A stretch of DNA of 64,000 nucleotides from Lathyrus oleraceus (Eukaryota > Streptophyta > Magnoliopsida > Fabales > Fabaceae): positions 243,409,068-243,473,067 of the forward strand of contig NC_066579.1 in NCBI RefSeq assembly GCF_024323335.1, given 5' to 3'. This document shows positions 1-13,000 of this stretch, piece after piece. The first letter of the stretch is position 1; each line of letters starts with the position of its first letter. The notes under the pieces are model-generated. The model was not told the DNA's origin. It made no database searches and saw nothing but the letters and a program-made list of their open reading frames with translations. A program made the position numbers and the translations under genes.

Positions 1-330
1 CGTGTTTTGTTCACGTTATGTCAGTTTTGTTTTTCCCCAATTTGGAGTCGTGTCTTGTCCACACATCTCTCTTTTTTTTATTATCCCCATAGAGTCTTAT
101 TTAGAGTCTCTGTTCCTGGTGAGTGTATTACTCCGATGGGTCGTCTTTTCTTCTGTGTGAATCATATTCCCCACAGAATTTGTGTCTTTTGCATACATAC
201 ATTCGCATCATGAGGTCTCTTAGGGACCAAAATTTGTCTCATTACTGTTATTTAAGTCCATTCTACCGCGTCGAGATGAAGATTTCTAAACTTCACTTCT
301 CCGGCTAGAATGACCTTAAATAGGGGCATC
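1..330 (+). mobile_element. Ogre element 0, end of 3' UTR with polypurine tract
   Basis: Non-coding 3' end of an Ogre-type Ty3/gypsy element whose body lies left of the window. The stretch at about 208-330 closely matches 9957-10081 of Ogre A, including the shared words ATGAGGTCTCTTAGGGACC and AATAGGGGCA. The purine-rich tract at 317-330 directly precedes the LTR, as expected for the plus-strand priming site. The two small ORFs here have no recognisable domain. Confidence 0.8.
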
Positions 331-2439
331 TGTAAGACCCCAATTTTGGGCCCTAAGATCCCTCATGGCCCATATCATATCATATCATAACCTCAAGGAT
401 CATTGCATACCTTAGTTTCCCTCCTAGTGGGTGGTTTGCCTTGTGGGTTGTTTCTTGATCACCAAGCATACTTTGCATTTGTATATCTTTGCCTTCCATA
501 TGTTTATCATTCAAAAAGTACAAAAATATTGTCAGTCTAACCTTGTTGATTGCAGATGAAGCAATTAGGTCAAAGTCAGTCATTGATCAGTCAAAGCAAT
601 GGATGGTGGCCATTCTTGCAGAATTTGGGCACCATGATCAATAATCAAGAGCTCATACATCTTGAGACATCATTTGAAGTCAAGTTCTCAAGGAATCAGG
701 GTTTGGAATTCATCAGAAGTGCATCAGTCATCCAAAACCCTAGAAAAGTCAACAGACAGTCAAACTTGGTCACCTATTGATTTAATCAGAGATTTGATGG
801 ATAGAATTGATCTGAAGGAGTTCATTCATGCTTGTATAAGCCTCATCTATCATGTCAAACCTCATCATGGAAGAATTTGAAGTAAAATCAGAAAATTTCC
901 CAAAATAGCAAGTGGACCTGTAATTTCAACTGCCAAAATTGGAAACTTCTTGATCTTAAACTCACATCATGATACAAGCTCCAAATGAATTTTTGCCCAA
1001 CATGAAAGTTGAAGATCTTGTCTTCCCATTTTCAAAAAGTCCAAGAACTCTCAAATCCCATGTGTGGTTGTCAAGATATGATCAAATCATTTTCACCAAT
1101 TTTTGAACTTCAACAAGCCATATCTCTCAAACCATAAGGCCAAATTTGGTGGGGTTTTTTCCTACAAACCACATTTTTCATCCTCTTTCCAAAAATATAA
1201 ATTTCATGACCTAAAACCTTACCATTCAAAATGGCATTTTTGGACCTATTCCTTTAAAAAATCAAAGTTTGACTCACAGTTGACTTTTTGATTTATGGAC
1301 TTTTTCTCACTTTGGCCAATTGGGAAAGGTTTAAAATCACATTTGAAACTTGCCTCAAGTCCTAATTCATGCACATTCCATCACCATACCACAATTTTGG
1401 ATAAAAATGCAAACTTGGCAATTTTGCAAATTGGCTTCAATAAGTAGAAGCAAGGTACAGCCTTTCATGTACAACCAAAAACAGCAAAACATGTTGTCCT
1501 TCTGCAGCCTTTCCAGGCCCATTCGTGTACCATACCACCCCCCATTTTCCACTTTGTCCAAAATTAGCAACTTTGCAAATGAGGGCATTAATACTAAACC
1601 AATTTACAACATGGATTAAGGACCTAAAACAGATCACATATAAGCCTTCATTTTCTGAATCCAACCCTAGACTGCAGCCACACGACAGAAAATACACTCC
1701 CTCTCCTTCTTGCAAATTTGCATACTGGGATTTTCTGCTCAAAACAACAAAGACCCTTGAGCAAACCTTGATTGATTCTTCATCTAGACCTATTTCTGAG
1801 CACATTTCCACCATCAAACACTAGCTGGAACCTTCCCTTCATGTCCTGTTCTTCAAAGCACACAACCATGGCAGTTGGAGCTGCGAGGTTTTCTAAGCAT
1901 CCTTGAACCTACCTTCTTCAAGTATTCAACATTGCAAAGCACAAAGGCCATCTGTTCGAATATAGCAACCTCAAAATACCACTGTTTCATCCATTCCTTC
2001 ATAACCAAGTAAAAATCTCGATCTCTTCTTTCTTTATGCCATGATATGCTTTAGATAGATTACATGATGCTGATTCTAATGAGTGTTCATTTGCTTGAAA
2101 TGGTTGGTTATGCTGAGAGAAACATGGTTTTCATTTTTCATGCTTGAAGTTATTTTCCTTCGATTTGCTCACATGGTTGTGATTTCATGAAAACCCTTGC
2201 CATATAATGCTTGTGCTTAGTTGGATGAAGCTATTGATATGCATATGGTTGATTTCTGGGCATGTGGAAATTTTGAACTCATGAAGGTGATGAACATCTG
2301 CTTCTGTTATAATGAACCCTATTTGTCTTTCCAGCACATTTGCATGGATTGTGTTTGGTTTATTTGTTTGTCTGTTGTTGAATGATCATTATTGTCTCAT
2401 TGCCATGATGATTGGATTGTTGAGTGTTGTTGAATCATG

Positions 2440-3330
2440 AGTTTGAACCATTGCCCTGCTGTTACATGAACTTACCCTGTCCAGGATTTCCATGTTTGTT
2501 TGGTTGATTGGTTAATGTTTGCTTGATATTCATTATACCATGCCATTGTGTTTGTGCTCGAAACCTGTTTGATGTTAATGTTAAACATGAAGATGTATGT
2601 TGGCTGCTAGTAGAAGCCCTAAGGTATGCATGAGAATCCAGAAAAATTGTGAAGTTCATTGGCTGTTGTTGCTTGTATTTGCATGAACATATTGTTATTG
2701 CTGTGCTATCCGCCATGCTGTAAATTAATGATGAACTTGATGCATTGCCCTGCTGTTTTGAGTTTGTTTGTTGGACTTCATTTTGATCAATTGCATGAAG
2801 TTACATGAGTTTGAATGCTGAATGCCAATGCTGCTGTTCAAACCTGATGTTATATCCAGATAAACTCCCATGATCATGTTGTTTTGCTGTTAATGTTTAT
2901 GGCCATGCTCGATTGTTTGATGCTGGATGTTTTTGCTCATGTCAATGGATGATGCTGTTTGAAAATGACTGCTGTTATGCTATCAACCATGCTGCAAATT
3001 GATGATGAATACATGAGCTGCCATGCTGTTAAACCTTAAACTGTCCAGTGATTTTCCATGCTGTTTGTCTTTTGGCATTTGAATGTTTGTTTTGAAGTTG
3101 GATAATGAACATGCCCTGCTATTAAACCATGAACATTGTCCAGAAAATCTATGTGAATGATGAATGTTGCTGTTGTTTGGGTGCTGTTTGAATGATGATG
3201 ATGGTTGTTGCTGTTGTTTTTAAAACCAAAGAACCCTGCTGTTCATGAGCTTTACACTTGAATTTCCTGCTGTCTATGTGAATGTTGTTGCTTGAATTGA
3301 TGAATGCTGATTGCTTGCAAATGCCATGTG
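2440..3330 (+). repeat. Degenerate repeat block inside LTR 0
   Basis: The words CCCTGCTGTT, CCATGCTGTT and CTGTCCAG recur with irregular spacing, for example around 2450, 2740, 3020 and 3110, separated by similar TG/ATG-rich sequence. This looks like old, decayed tandem duplication. The matching part of the shorter Ogre C LTR (about 29880-30000) has only a few such words. Confidence 0.55.
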
Positions 3331-5559
3331 GTTGCTAAAACCCTAAGGGTTCATGTGAAACTCAGAATTTTCAACTTGTTGGCCGTGCTACTGTTCCATT
3401 GGCTGGGAGCCAATAGGAACATTTCCTGGTCGCCCCCCAAAACGCAGTAGTTTAGATTAGTGAGGCGGATATTACAAGTTTGCCATCGGTTGACCTTAGT
3501 TTGACCACTTGTTCATGCCATTTTGTTCATGTTCCATTCATTAATCACTCAACTTCAACAATTAATTTCTCATCCATTTCAACTCCAAAAATTCTGAAAT
3601 TTTTTGCATCATGTCCATGAATGTGTCCTCTATTTTATCATGATTTTTAATTAATTTTCCATTGGCTGGATTTTTAATGATAATTATTTTCTTAACATGT
3701 ATGCCAAAATGATACATTGTGCCATTTCAATTGTGAAATACTCATGTCATATCCAATGAGCTTGAAATGTTTTGTGGTGAAACTAGACACATTGATCTTC
3801 ATTTCCATATAAAGTTTGTGCATTTATCATTTGTGGATTGGGAGTTATGATTTTTTGAAGTTATGTGTTACATTTGGTGCTATACCATGAACATGCATTT
3901 TCCCAAATTTTGTTCACATGCTTCCCTACATCCAATTAATCCCAAATTTTGCATGAATGATCCTTTACATGTCTAGTTTGTGTATGAATTTTCTTGGATT
4001 TAATCTTGCTGTTTTCCATTTGATTGAGAATTTTCTTCCATATGTGGTCATTTGTTGACTTTTTGTGCTATGCATTGCCAAATCCTTTATGAAATCCTCA
4101 TACCATATTGTATGTCCATGAAATTTCATATGTGATAACTAGACACCCTGAGCTTTGCATTGGTGTTAATCTCATTCATTTCTCTTCTGTTTTCAAATTG
4201 ATATGATTTTTTGAAGTTGACCCATGCTTGTTGACTTTCACCATGCTTACTTGAATTAGGTTTGACTTCATGATTTTAATTGACTGCCTTCCTCTCATCC
4301 AAATGCCATGAAATTTTACATGCTTACCATGTTAGATGTTAGGATTGAGTGTGATTTATTTCATAATTTTTGAAAATGTTTGAGTTGACTTTTGAATGAA
4401 GTCTTTGCTGTTGCTTTTGTATGCTTCTCTTGCCATGCTTTGCATCCTTTTGCATATGAAATGACCATGATGCATGATTTGATTATGAATCTAATTGAGA
4501 ATGCTTCTTGAATGTTTAGACTTGGTTTGGGTTGACTTTTCCTTGCTGCCTTGACTTTTTCTTTCATCTTTGACCCTAGGCGAGTCCTAGTGGTCTTCTA
4601 AGCTTATGTTGAGTTCATCTGTTTCAGGTCAAGCCCCAATGCCTCAAAGACCATTCAAATTTGTTTGAGTTGAATTGTATATTGTGCTAACCTTTGTTTT
4701 GTAGGTGTGACTCACATACTTGAGTCTTTGTGCCTTGCACAATTGATCCCTCTGTGGTTGACTTTTGTTTATCCATTTGCTTTTGATTTTGACTGTTGAG
4801 TTGTTTGCTAATAAGTTTGACTTTTTCAGGTGCTTTAGTTGCTTAAGTTCTTTGAACTTGCTTGCTTGCTTTGCTATTTAGCATTTGCTTTGAGGTATAA
4901 ATATTTCTTCTTCATGTAGTCTGGAGACCCGGTCTGTTATTTGACCGGGCAAACTGTCTGAAGTCCTCCTTAAGAGGCAATGCCTGTGTTTGTTTATATT
5001 TGTCCCAAGCAGGAAAAGTCCTTCAAGTAAGGCAATCGGTGGAAGGTAGGGATACACAATCTATCCCCCACTATTCAGTGTGTCCTCTCTTTGCTCCCAG
5101 TACCTGGTTGAAGCAATGAGATAAATACCCAAAATCTAATCGAGTCAATAATGTGGAGAGAGTTCCTACTTTCTGAACTCCCACACTTTCTTTGATGCTC
5201 TCTCTGATCTGAGATAGAAGCAATGAGGCACACCCCTCATCTCCTTTTCATCTGCTTCACCTGAGCCCCCTCAATGGCCAGGTTAAGAGCAACTCTTACC
5301 CATTACAGTGGACTTTCAAAGTCAAACCCTCTTGTGTGAGCCCCCATTGCTTGGCTATAGAGTGTGCTGTTTGATATTCATTGATTGATTGATTGCTTCA
5401 TGTGCACTTGTTTGCCTGTATGTTATGCATTTATCATCATCAATTGCCATTAGTGCATGATCATATCATTTGTCTGTGTGACTTTTATTATTGTTGTTTG
5501 CCCATTGAGGACAATTGTAAGTCCATTGCTTTGGCCTTTGTTCCTGTGATATGGAAGGA

Positions 5560-6095
5560 TAGAGTGTAAGACCTCATTGGTCACTCATATCTTCTGTTTT
5601 ATCTGTTTGTATGTGAGGATACAGTTATAAGTCCCTGTAAGTTGGCATCTGTTATCCTGTGATCATAATTTGATCTGTTTGATTCGTATGTGAGGTTGCA
5701 ATTATAAGTCCCTGTAAGTTGGCATTTGCATTCCTGTGATCATATTGTTGCTTTTGTTCTTGTATGTGAGGATTCATTGTAAGTCCCTGTAACGTGGCAT
5801 TGGTATTCCTATGATCATATGTGGAGTTAACCTAAGTCCAGACAGATTGGCAGTTAACTTCCATTTTCTCATCTTTGTTTTTCTTTTGAGGAGATTAGTA
5901 TAAGACCATTGAGTGGCATCTGATATCCATTTCTGTTTTAGGAGATTGGTGTAAATCCATCTATTGGTATCCGGTATCCGCTTTTTATTTCTTTGCCTGT
6001 GGAGATTAGTGTAAGACCATTGAGTGGCTTCTGATATCCCGTTTTGTTTTAGGAGATTGGTATAAGACCATTGATTGGCATCCGATATCCGCTTT
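5560..6095 (+). repeat. Two tandem-repeat arrays inside LTR 0
   Basis: First array (about 5600-5822): three units of roughly 75-90 bp, each with TATGTGAGG, AAGTCCCTGTAA, TGGCAT and CCTGTGATCAT. Second array (about 5885-6092): four units of roughly 50-60 bp, each with GGAGATT, a variant of GTAAGACCATTGA, and GATATCC. Both lie in the 3' half of the LTR, downstream of the putative TATA box, so they would fall in the R/U5 part of the transcript. Confidence 0.7.
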
Positions 6096-7115
6096 TGCCT
6101 CTTGCTTTGTTTGTTTGTTATTATCCATTTCCATTCCGAAGGACACACTTGAATCATCTGCTATATGATTTCAAGAAGTGAACCTTCTAAGAAGTTTTAC
6201 TATCCATCCTTCATCCATTCATCATCCATTATGTCCTAAACCTTTTCACACTTTACCTTTCAAACTTGACATAGATATTGTGCAAACATCTTCATGCTTT
6301 TCAAACTAAAAACCTGGACTCAAGTCCTTGACTTTTTTCAAACTCCATTTCATAATACTTCTCTGAATCAATCTTAATCATACTTTGACTTCATTTTCAT
6401 AATCACAATCAATTAACTTCACTCATTCAATTGTTTTGGCTTTGCCCATTGTTAATCTTTTCATGCATTAGCCATAGGTTTCAATTATCTTTGTGGTTGA
6501 TGTAAATCTTGCCTATCCTTAGTGAGTCGACAGTAAGACTTCCGTACTTCAAACAGGGCTAACCCCTCTAGTACGTCGAAGCTATCCTCGCATGGTGGAT
6601 GTTGTTTTTTGGTCGAGTGTTCTCCCATTGATAATGAAAAGCCTCAGTGCTTGTGTTTAAAACTGAATCCACCAACTTTTGGAAATCTTTTAGCCGAACT
6701 ACGGCGTTCTGATCCTTACCTTTGATGGAAGGTACGTAGGCAACGGGTTCATCCGTTCGAACCCAATAACACAAAAATAACTAAAATGTATATTCTTTTC
6801 TCACCATCCCAATCATGTTTGCACAATCTTTATGTCATAACAAATAACAATCTTTTACAACAAGTGTGAAAAGGGCTCCCTAGGAGTACCTAGGACGTAG
6901 TGGGTGCCTAACACCTTCCCATTGCGTAATTTACCCCTTACCCAGAATCTCTGATCTTTTTATTAGTTTTCTACGTGTAAAACTTCTTAGGCTTTTGTTC
7001 GCTTTTTAGCCAATCCTTTGGATAAATAAAAGTGCGGTGGCGACTCGAAATTTCAATGTATCTCCTAGCTTATGATTTAATCAATAGATCATATAGCGAC
7101 GAATACACCGCTACA

Positions 7116-7219
7116 ATGTCTGTATGTTTACTTCTGCTGCTGAACTGATACTTTGATTTATTTCTTGTGAACGTTTGATCTAATGTATGTTTTAGCCAAA
7201 ATTTGCCAAAGGGGGGGTT
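7116..7219 (+). mobile_element. Copia-3 internal 3' end with polypurine tract
   Basis: Remnant of a Ty1/copia internal region between LTR 0 and the copia-3 LTR. The run of purines ending in seven Gs (about 7208-7217) immediately precedes a TG-starting LTR. Ogre 0 probably inserted into this element, so the rest of copia-3 lies left of the window. Confidence 0.65.
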
Positions 7220-8196
7220 TGTTAGTTCTTTGTGTTGGCATCAATTTTGGTAAAAATTAGAATTATCACAAGATGTCACGCGTGTTGTCTTGACATGTGA
7301 TATCAGCTTCTTGCAGGATGTTTAAGTATGGTTGTGTAGGATTTAGTCAAGATGTCAGACCCGATGTTAAGACATGTGCACATAGAACATTCAGTCTGAA
7401 TGTTATGTGTTTTGTTGCTGCGTTTTTCGTGCAAATCATTGTATGCTTATGTGGAGATTGCATGCGCTATTCAAGGAGTAATTATATTTAAAACCAGAAT
7501 GTTTTATTTTACAAAAAGGAATGATTAGTTGTTGTTTCTTAGGAGATACGCAAGCAAAATAGAATTAGGGTTTTATGCTGCCCAGACCGATTCAAAAAGA
7601 TTTTATTTAAAGACCATGTAAAACCTGTTTTAGATACACAAGAAACAAACGATAAAGTGAGAGAGTTTTAGGGTTTTAGTCTTGTGTGAGCTTGTGTATT
7701 ATGAGCCATTCATTCATCTTAATGATGTATGAATTGAATTGAGTTTTGTATTGTACTTTGTCCACTCTAAGCTTTGAAGTACGAGTGTTTGTTTACTTGG
7801 TCGAAGCTTTTAAGGAAGACCAAGTATGTGTCCTTGAAGAATGTCTTCTTTCTTTGTAATATGTGTTCGAGTATCACTGCTGTGATTGAGGGGGAGTGAG
7901 TAGGGTCTCATATCTAAGAGTTCTTAGATAGAAATTACACAGGTAGAGATTAGGTGAAAAGACTGTAACTTTACGTTGTTTACTGAGATTCTTTGAACTA
8001 ATTCTGTTTTGTGGATTTCCTTCCTGGCATGGTAGCCCCTAGACGTAGGTGAGTTTGCACCGAACTCGGTTAACAATTGCTTGTGTCACTTGTTCAATTG
8101 TTTCTTTGTTTTTATCCTGTTTATATTTTATTTGTTGTTCAGATATTAGTGTCGTGACATCACCTTCGACATCTCATATCTGATACCAGAATTTCA
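7220..8196 (+). repeat. 3' LTR of copia-3 (about 977 bp)
   Basis: Starts TGTTAGTTC after a polypurine tract and probably ends in AATTTCA. It contains an ACGTAGG block near 8043 and a T-rich 3' third, as in SIRE/Maximus-like copia LTRs. The reading frames are short and unrelated to known proteins. The right boundary is set where Ogre 3' UTR-like sequence resumes, and could be off by a few bases. Confidence 0.6.
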
Positions 8197-8422
8197 ATGG
8201 TGTTGACCTAAAATTCCCCGCAGGGTTGATAGTGCAGATTTTCGAAAAATCTTGTTCTCTTCCCCAACCAGGGTTGAATATTTCAGATAGATGATTCTCA
8301 GTCTCCCTTTACCCCTCTTTTCCTAGTTGGTTCCCTCCGTTTGAGATTGGTCGAGTGTTGAATGAACGATTTAGACTAGTGACCTTTGTATCCTTTGTGA
8401 TCGTTTTGTCATCATAATCATC

Positions 8423-8452
8423 ATATATACATATACATATACATATACATTC
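8423..8452. repeat. Microsatellite (ACATAT)n
   Basis: Short run of alternating ATATAC/ACATAT units in the Ogre A 3' UTR. Confidence 0.8.
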
Positions 8453-8889
8453 ATAAATTTCAATATTACATTATTATTTGCACTTTGTGATCTATTATTT
8501 CCCTGATCCTCTGCTATGGTGGCATCTTTTTTTTCCCACACAAATTTGGTATGTCTGTCCTCTTTCCATTATAGAGTGTCAACCCCTTAAGCAGAAAGAA
8601 TTTAACCTTTCTCATTCCCCACTGAGTTATTTCCTCGTGGATGATTATTATTTCAGTTTCCTCCCCAGTTTATTATCTAGATGGAACCATTCCCCCTGAG
8701 TTATGTCCTCATTGGGTGGAGTCTTTCATTGACCCTTTCTTTCTAGATCTTGCCTAGACATATGCTTTTGATTCCCTGAGAGTCTATTGCCCAGTAACTT
8801 GTAATATTCTTCTCGATTTGCGAGTATTTTACTTTTGTTCAATACCCGACAAGAGTAATCTATTTCCCCTAGAGGATTCGTTTTCACGT

Positions 8890-9570
8890 TTCCCCATGAA
8901 GTCTATCCTTGATATGTTCATCCTAACCGATGGCGGATATTTTCTTCCCCTGCTTTGAGTTTATCCTTGATATGTTCATCTTAACCGGTGATGAATATTC
9001 TTTTTTTTGGTATTCTACCCAGTAAAAAGGTAGTTGTAATCCCTATTTTATTCCCAGAGGTTTAATCCTTGATATGTACATCCTAGCCGATGACAGATTT
9101 CCTCCTCTTTGCGGTTTTCTGCCTAGTAACCAGTAGTTGTAAATCCTATTGCCCGTTTTGTGGAGTCTATCATTGATATGTTCATCCTAACCGATGATTG
9201 ATATTCTCTCCTTTCGTATTCTATCCAGTAACTGGTAGATATAGTTCCTATTGCTCCCTTTAAAATATATCCTTGATATGTTCATCCTAACCGATGACGG
9301 ATATTCTTCTCTTTGAGTCTATCCTTGATATGTTCACTTTAACCAGTGATGGATATTCTCTTTCTTTGGTCTTTTTCCCAGTAACTGGTAGTTGTAAACC
9401 CTATTCATGAGTTTTCCCCGGCAGTTTATTCTTACCCAGTACCTGGTAATGAATACACCTCTTAGTTTCCCTCAGTGAGTCATCCTTGATATGCTTACCC
9501 TAATCGGTAACAGATGTCCTCTTTGTCAGATTTATGTTATCTCTTTACCCAGTAACCGGTAGTAGACCGT
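8890..9570 (+). repeat. Composite tandem array in Ogre A 3' UTR
   Basis: Two modules alternate. Module 1 is a variant of CCTTGATATGTTCATC followed by AACCGATGACGGATATTC, seen seven times (near 8907, 8962, 9067, 9169, 9270, 9320 and 9482). Module 2 is a variant of CCCAGTAACTGGTAGTTGTA, seen about six times (near 9012, 9122, 9223, 9380, 9430 and 9550). The common period is close to 100 bp, with some modules missing. Variable tandem repeats are a known trait of Ogre 3' UTRs. Confidence 0.75.
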
Positions 9571-10081
9571 ATATTTTTGTTATTCCTGTGTTGAAGATCT
9601 TTTCTTCCCCAGTAGAGTTTGAGTGTGTCTTTCCTCAATGAAATCACTGTCCCCTGTTTGGATTGAGTACTTCAGCTTTGTCCTGTTTTACCCGTTTCCC
9701 CTGCAAACTTTCCCCTTTTATCCCCGGCTGAGTCTTTCCATTGATTTATTCTCATGGAATCCCTTGTGTCCTGTAGAAGTTTTTCGGTCGAGGCCTGACC
9801 TACGTGCAATCTTTTTATCCCCTAGAGTCTTTGTCTCCCTAGTGAGTTTCCCTTATGGAATGCATTAGGCTCCTGCAGACTTTCAGTCTCTCTAGATTCT
9901 TTTCCTTTATGGCAACATTTTCCCCACAAAGATTATTTTTAACATTCATGTCATATGCATCATGAGGTCTCTTAGGGACCAAAATTTGCTTCTATTGTTG
10001 TTATTTAGGTCTATCTACTGAGTCGATACGAAGGTTTTAGTCTTCATCTCCTCAGCTAGCACTTTCTTAAATAGGGGCAGT

Positions 10082-13000
10082 TGTAAGACCCCAATTTTGT
10101 CCCTAAGACCCCTCATGTTATCTCATCATATGCATTAGCATTGGGATCACACCTTGGCGTCCTCCTTGCCCCTCATTCATTGGATTTACTTTGCGAGAGA
10201 ACACTAAGCACATTTTATTGTATCATACTTCATTTTTAATTATTTACTAACCAAAATACCAAAAAAATACGTCAATGTATAGTTTGTTGCTTTTGTAGGT
10301 AGTGTGTATGCTCACCTATGCTATATCAAGTTCATATCTAAGGTTTAAGACCCTCAATACAAGGAGCTTAATCAAGAATTGGTCCAGAATGGCTCTAGAC
10401 ATCATATATGGATCCCCATGATATTCACATGTGATTTTGATCAAGAAATCATCAAGAGTTTGGAGTTGGTTTGCCTTGGAAACCCTAATTCATCTAGGTA
10501 TCTTGTGTGACTTCTTCAACAAGTTTCTTCAACATTTGATCAAATATTTCAAGGGATACTTCACATAATATCATATTATGCATATATGATCCTCCATGAG
10601 TCCCAAAAGTCAAAATAATGTCAAGCTAGCAAGTTGGTTCATGGAGGTTGATCAGAGAGAGTCAACTGGTCAAAACTGGGGTTCCCTAGACCCTAATCTC
10701 CTACAATTTATGTCATATGAAAATGATTCTAAGATAAACCTTACTCTAAATGACATTCCAAACAAATTTCATGTTAAAGTCAAGAGCTTGTTTTGCTTGG
10801 AAAGTCATTTTTTATGGTGAAAGATTATAGGTCATTTTGTCTAAACCCTAGTTTGGAGGTCATTTTGATGATATTAAATCCATTCAAATTCCATGATAAA
10901 ATTCTAGGTGTCTACTTCAACTTTTAAGTTTAGAGGAAGTGAAAATTCAACTTTCAAATGCATGTGCCAAGAGGAAACAATATAGGTCATTTTGGGCCAA
11001 TACCATTGAACAAGTGATTTTCCTTAACTTCTAAAATGGATAACTCCTTCATGCAAAATCCAAATAGGGTCAAATTTGTGACCAAATTCAATAGGCTTGA
11101 GAGAGATACAACTTTTATGAAGGAACATTTCTCATTTGAAGTCCATAAAATAAGTTATTCAAGGTGGAAGAAGTGAACATTTGACTTGGGGCTTAGAAAA
11201 TTTTCAAATATGTTTGATTTCCCAAACTTCCACCTAAAAATTCATCATGATCCAAGCTTCAAATGAAACAGTGTTCAACATGAAAGTTGTTCCCCTTGAT
11301 CTCACCGTTCCAAAACATCCAAGATCATCTCATTTGGATTAAAAATGAGGGACTTACGTATAGCGTCATTATGGAGAGTGTTTTGGCAAGATTGAACTTC
11401 ACATGATATTTCCTTTTGCATGCTTGCACATGATACATTCAATACTCTTTACACACAAATTGAAGGTGGATTGCATCATTCTCAAAGCCCAAATAATTGC
11501 CCATGCACCCATGCAAGGAGGTTTCTAATTTTATCCAAATTTCAAGTGGTGCAAATATCAAGTACATTGCCTATTTAAACAAGCTTAAGGCTTATGATTC
11601 ATAATCAACACCTTTCCCAAGCTTTGCTAGACCATTGGAAACCCTCACTGCTATAGAATTTACTGAGATTTCTCTTGAAATCGAGCTTGAACTTCACCTT
11701 CTGTTTGGAAGTTCAAACTCCAGAAATTCACTTCCTTTTTCATTCCATTTGGTTTTTGCAAGCAAGAGGAGGAGAAAGCAATCAAATCCATATTAAGATC
11801 AAGTGAAATTAGATCAACTCGAAGGTGATTTTTAAGAAACTTTTTCTCTTCGATTCTCTCTCAATTCTCCACTATTCTTGTTGATTTTTGGTTGTCTGAA
11901 GACCTACCAATGTAGGCAACAAGATTGAGTTGCTTTGAGGTCAAATCGAAGCAACTCAGTTCATGATCCTCAAAATTCAACTCCCTGTATCTTTTAATAT
12001 ACTTGGAATTGGACAAAATTGAGGCCAGATTCGAGCTCCTGAGCATTTTTTCTTTAAATCTATGTCTTGCTTTTTGGTTTTGGTGATGGTTGAAGGTGGA
12101 CCAGTCCAGTGAGGTCCACCGGAGAAGAAGACCGGAGCTTTGGCTTCGGCGATGTGTTGGAAGCAACTCAACAATAGCATCCATTTAAATTGTTTTAATC
12201 TTTAGCGTTGCTTCTAATTACCATGCGTGTATCTTAGTTGACTCAGACCTTTGTGGAATGCGCACTCTAGTCCATCTGATCTGCCACCTCAATTAATATG
12301 GGAGATCATATGGGTCACGTTTTTTTGATTTTCTGAAATTTCTTTTAATTGCTTTATTTTCATTAATTCATATTAATTTCATCATTGATCCAAAAATATG
12401 GGACTTTCACCAAAAAAATTCAAATATTTTTCTCTTTCATTTTCTGAATTAAAATTATTTTTTGGATCAATATTGATATTTTTCATGATTTTATTGTTTT
12501 TGTGCATATTTTTAATTGTTTAAAAATACTTCTGACTTTTCAAAAATGATGTATTTTTTTCTCCAAGGTCCTTTGACCTTGTTTGACCTATGATAAATAT
12601 CTTGGCCATTTATTTGGTGTTTTGGAGACGTTTTAGGTTTTTGATCAAACATAATTTAATTTAATGCATTTTAATTTGATTTTTAATTGTTTAATTGTTT
12701 GGAAATTATGTTGAGCCATATTTATTGACTTGTGAAGTTTGACTATGTGTTTGGACCTTGGTAAAGGTTGATTTGACTTTTGTTGGATTAAAATCATTGG
12801 ATTCAGGGGATTGGTGAAATGTACATTTCATCTCCCAAAATGAATGAATGATTTTTATTTGATAAAATTCCTCCCATGACCAATTTGTGTTTGTCTCACT
12901 TCCCCTCCCTCTTCATCTCCAATCCTAATCTATCCAATCCCTTTCATTGACCAATGACATCTCAATATCCTAAGGTTAATTGGTTCATCAATAACTTTGT

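Larger units (their letters stand above)
331..7115 (+). repeat. 3' LTR of Ogre element 0 (6.8 kb)
   Basis: Begins TGTAAGACCCC directly after a polypurine tract and ends ACCGCTACA, giving TG...CA ends. It shares blocks with the Ogre C LTR (reverse complement of 26753-31630). One is a block around 1060-1160 corresponding to about 30890-31030; another is around 4920-4990 corresponding to 28170-28245. This is a related but separate subfamily. It is about 1.9 kb longer than LTR C, and its internal repeats probably account for much of that. A TATA-like TATAAG lies at 1639-1644. No protein-coding gene is evident and all ORFs are short. The right flank starts ATGTC; the left flank is outside the window. 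Confidence 0.85.
8197..10081 (+). mobile_element. 3' UTR and polypurine tract of Ogre element A
   Basis: Non-coding, rich in CCCC and TTT words. Its last 125 bases match positions 208-330 of Ogre 0. The polypurine tract AAATAGGGGCAG ends at 10080, one base before the LTR. Copia-3 lies upstream, so Ogre A is interrupted on that side and its coding part is outside the window. No ORF here resembles a known protein. Confidence 0.75.

Noticed and set aside
8181..8196. CTGATACCA near 8180 read as a minus-strand Ty1/copia primer site
   Set aside because: It lies inside the end of a plus-strand LTR set by its polypurine tract, and no minus-strand LTR starts next to it.
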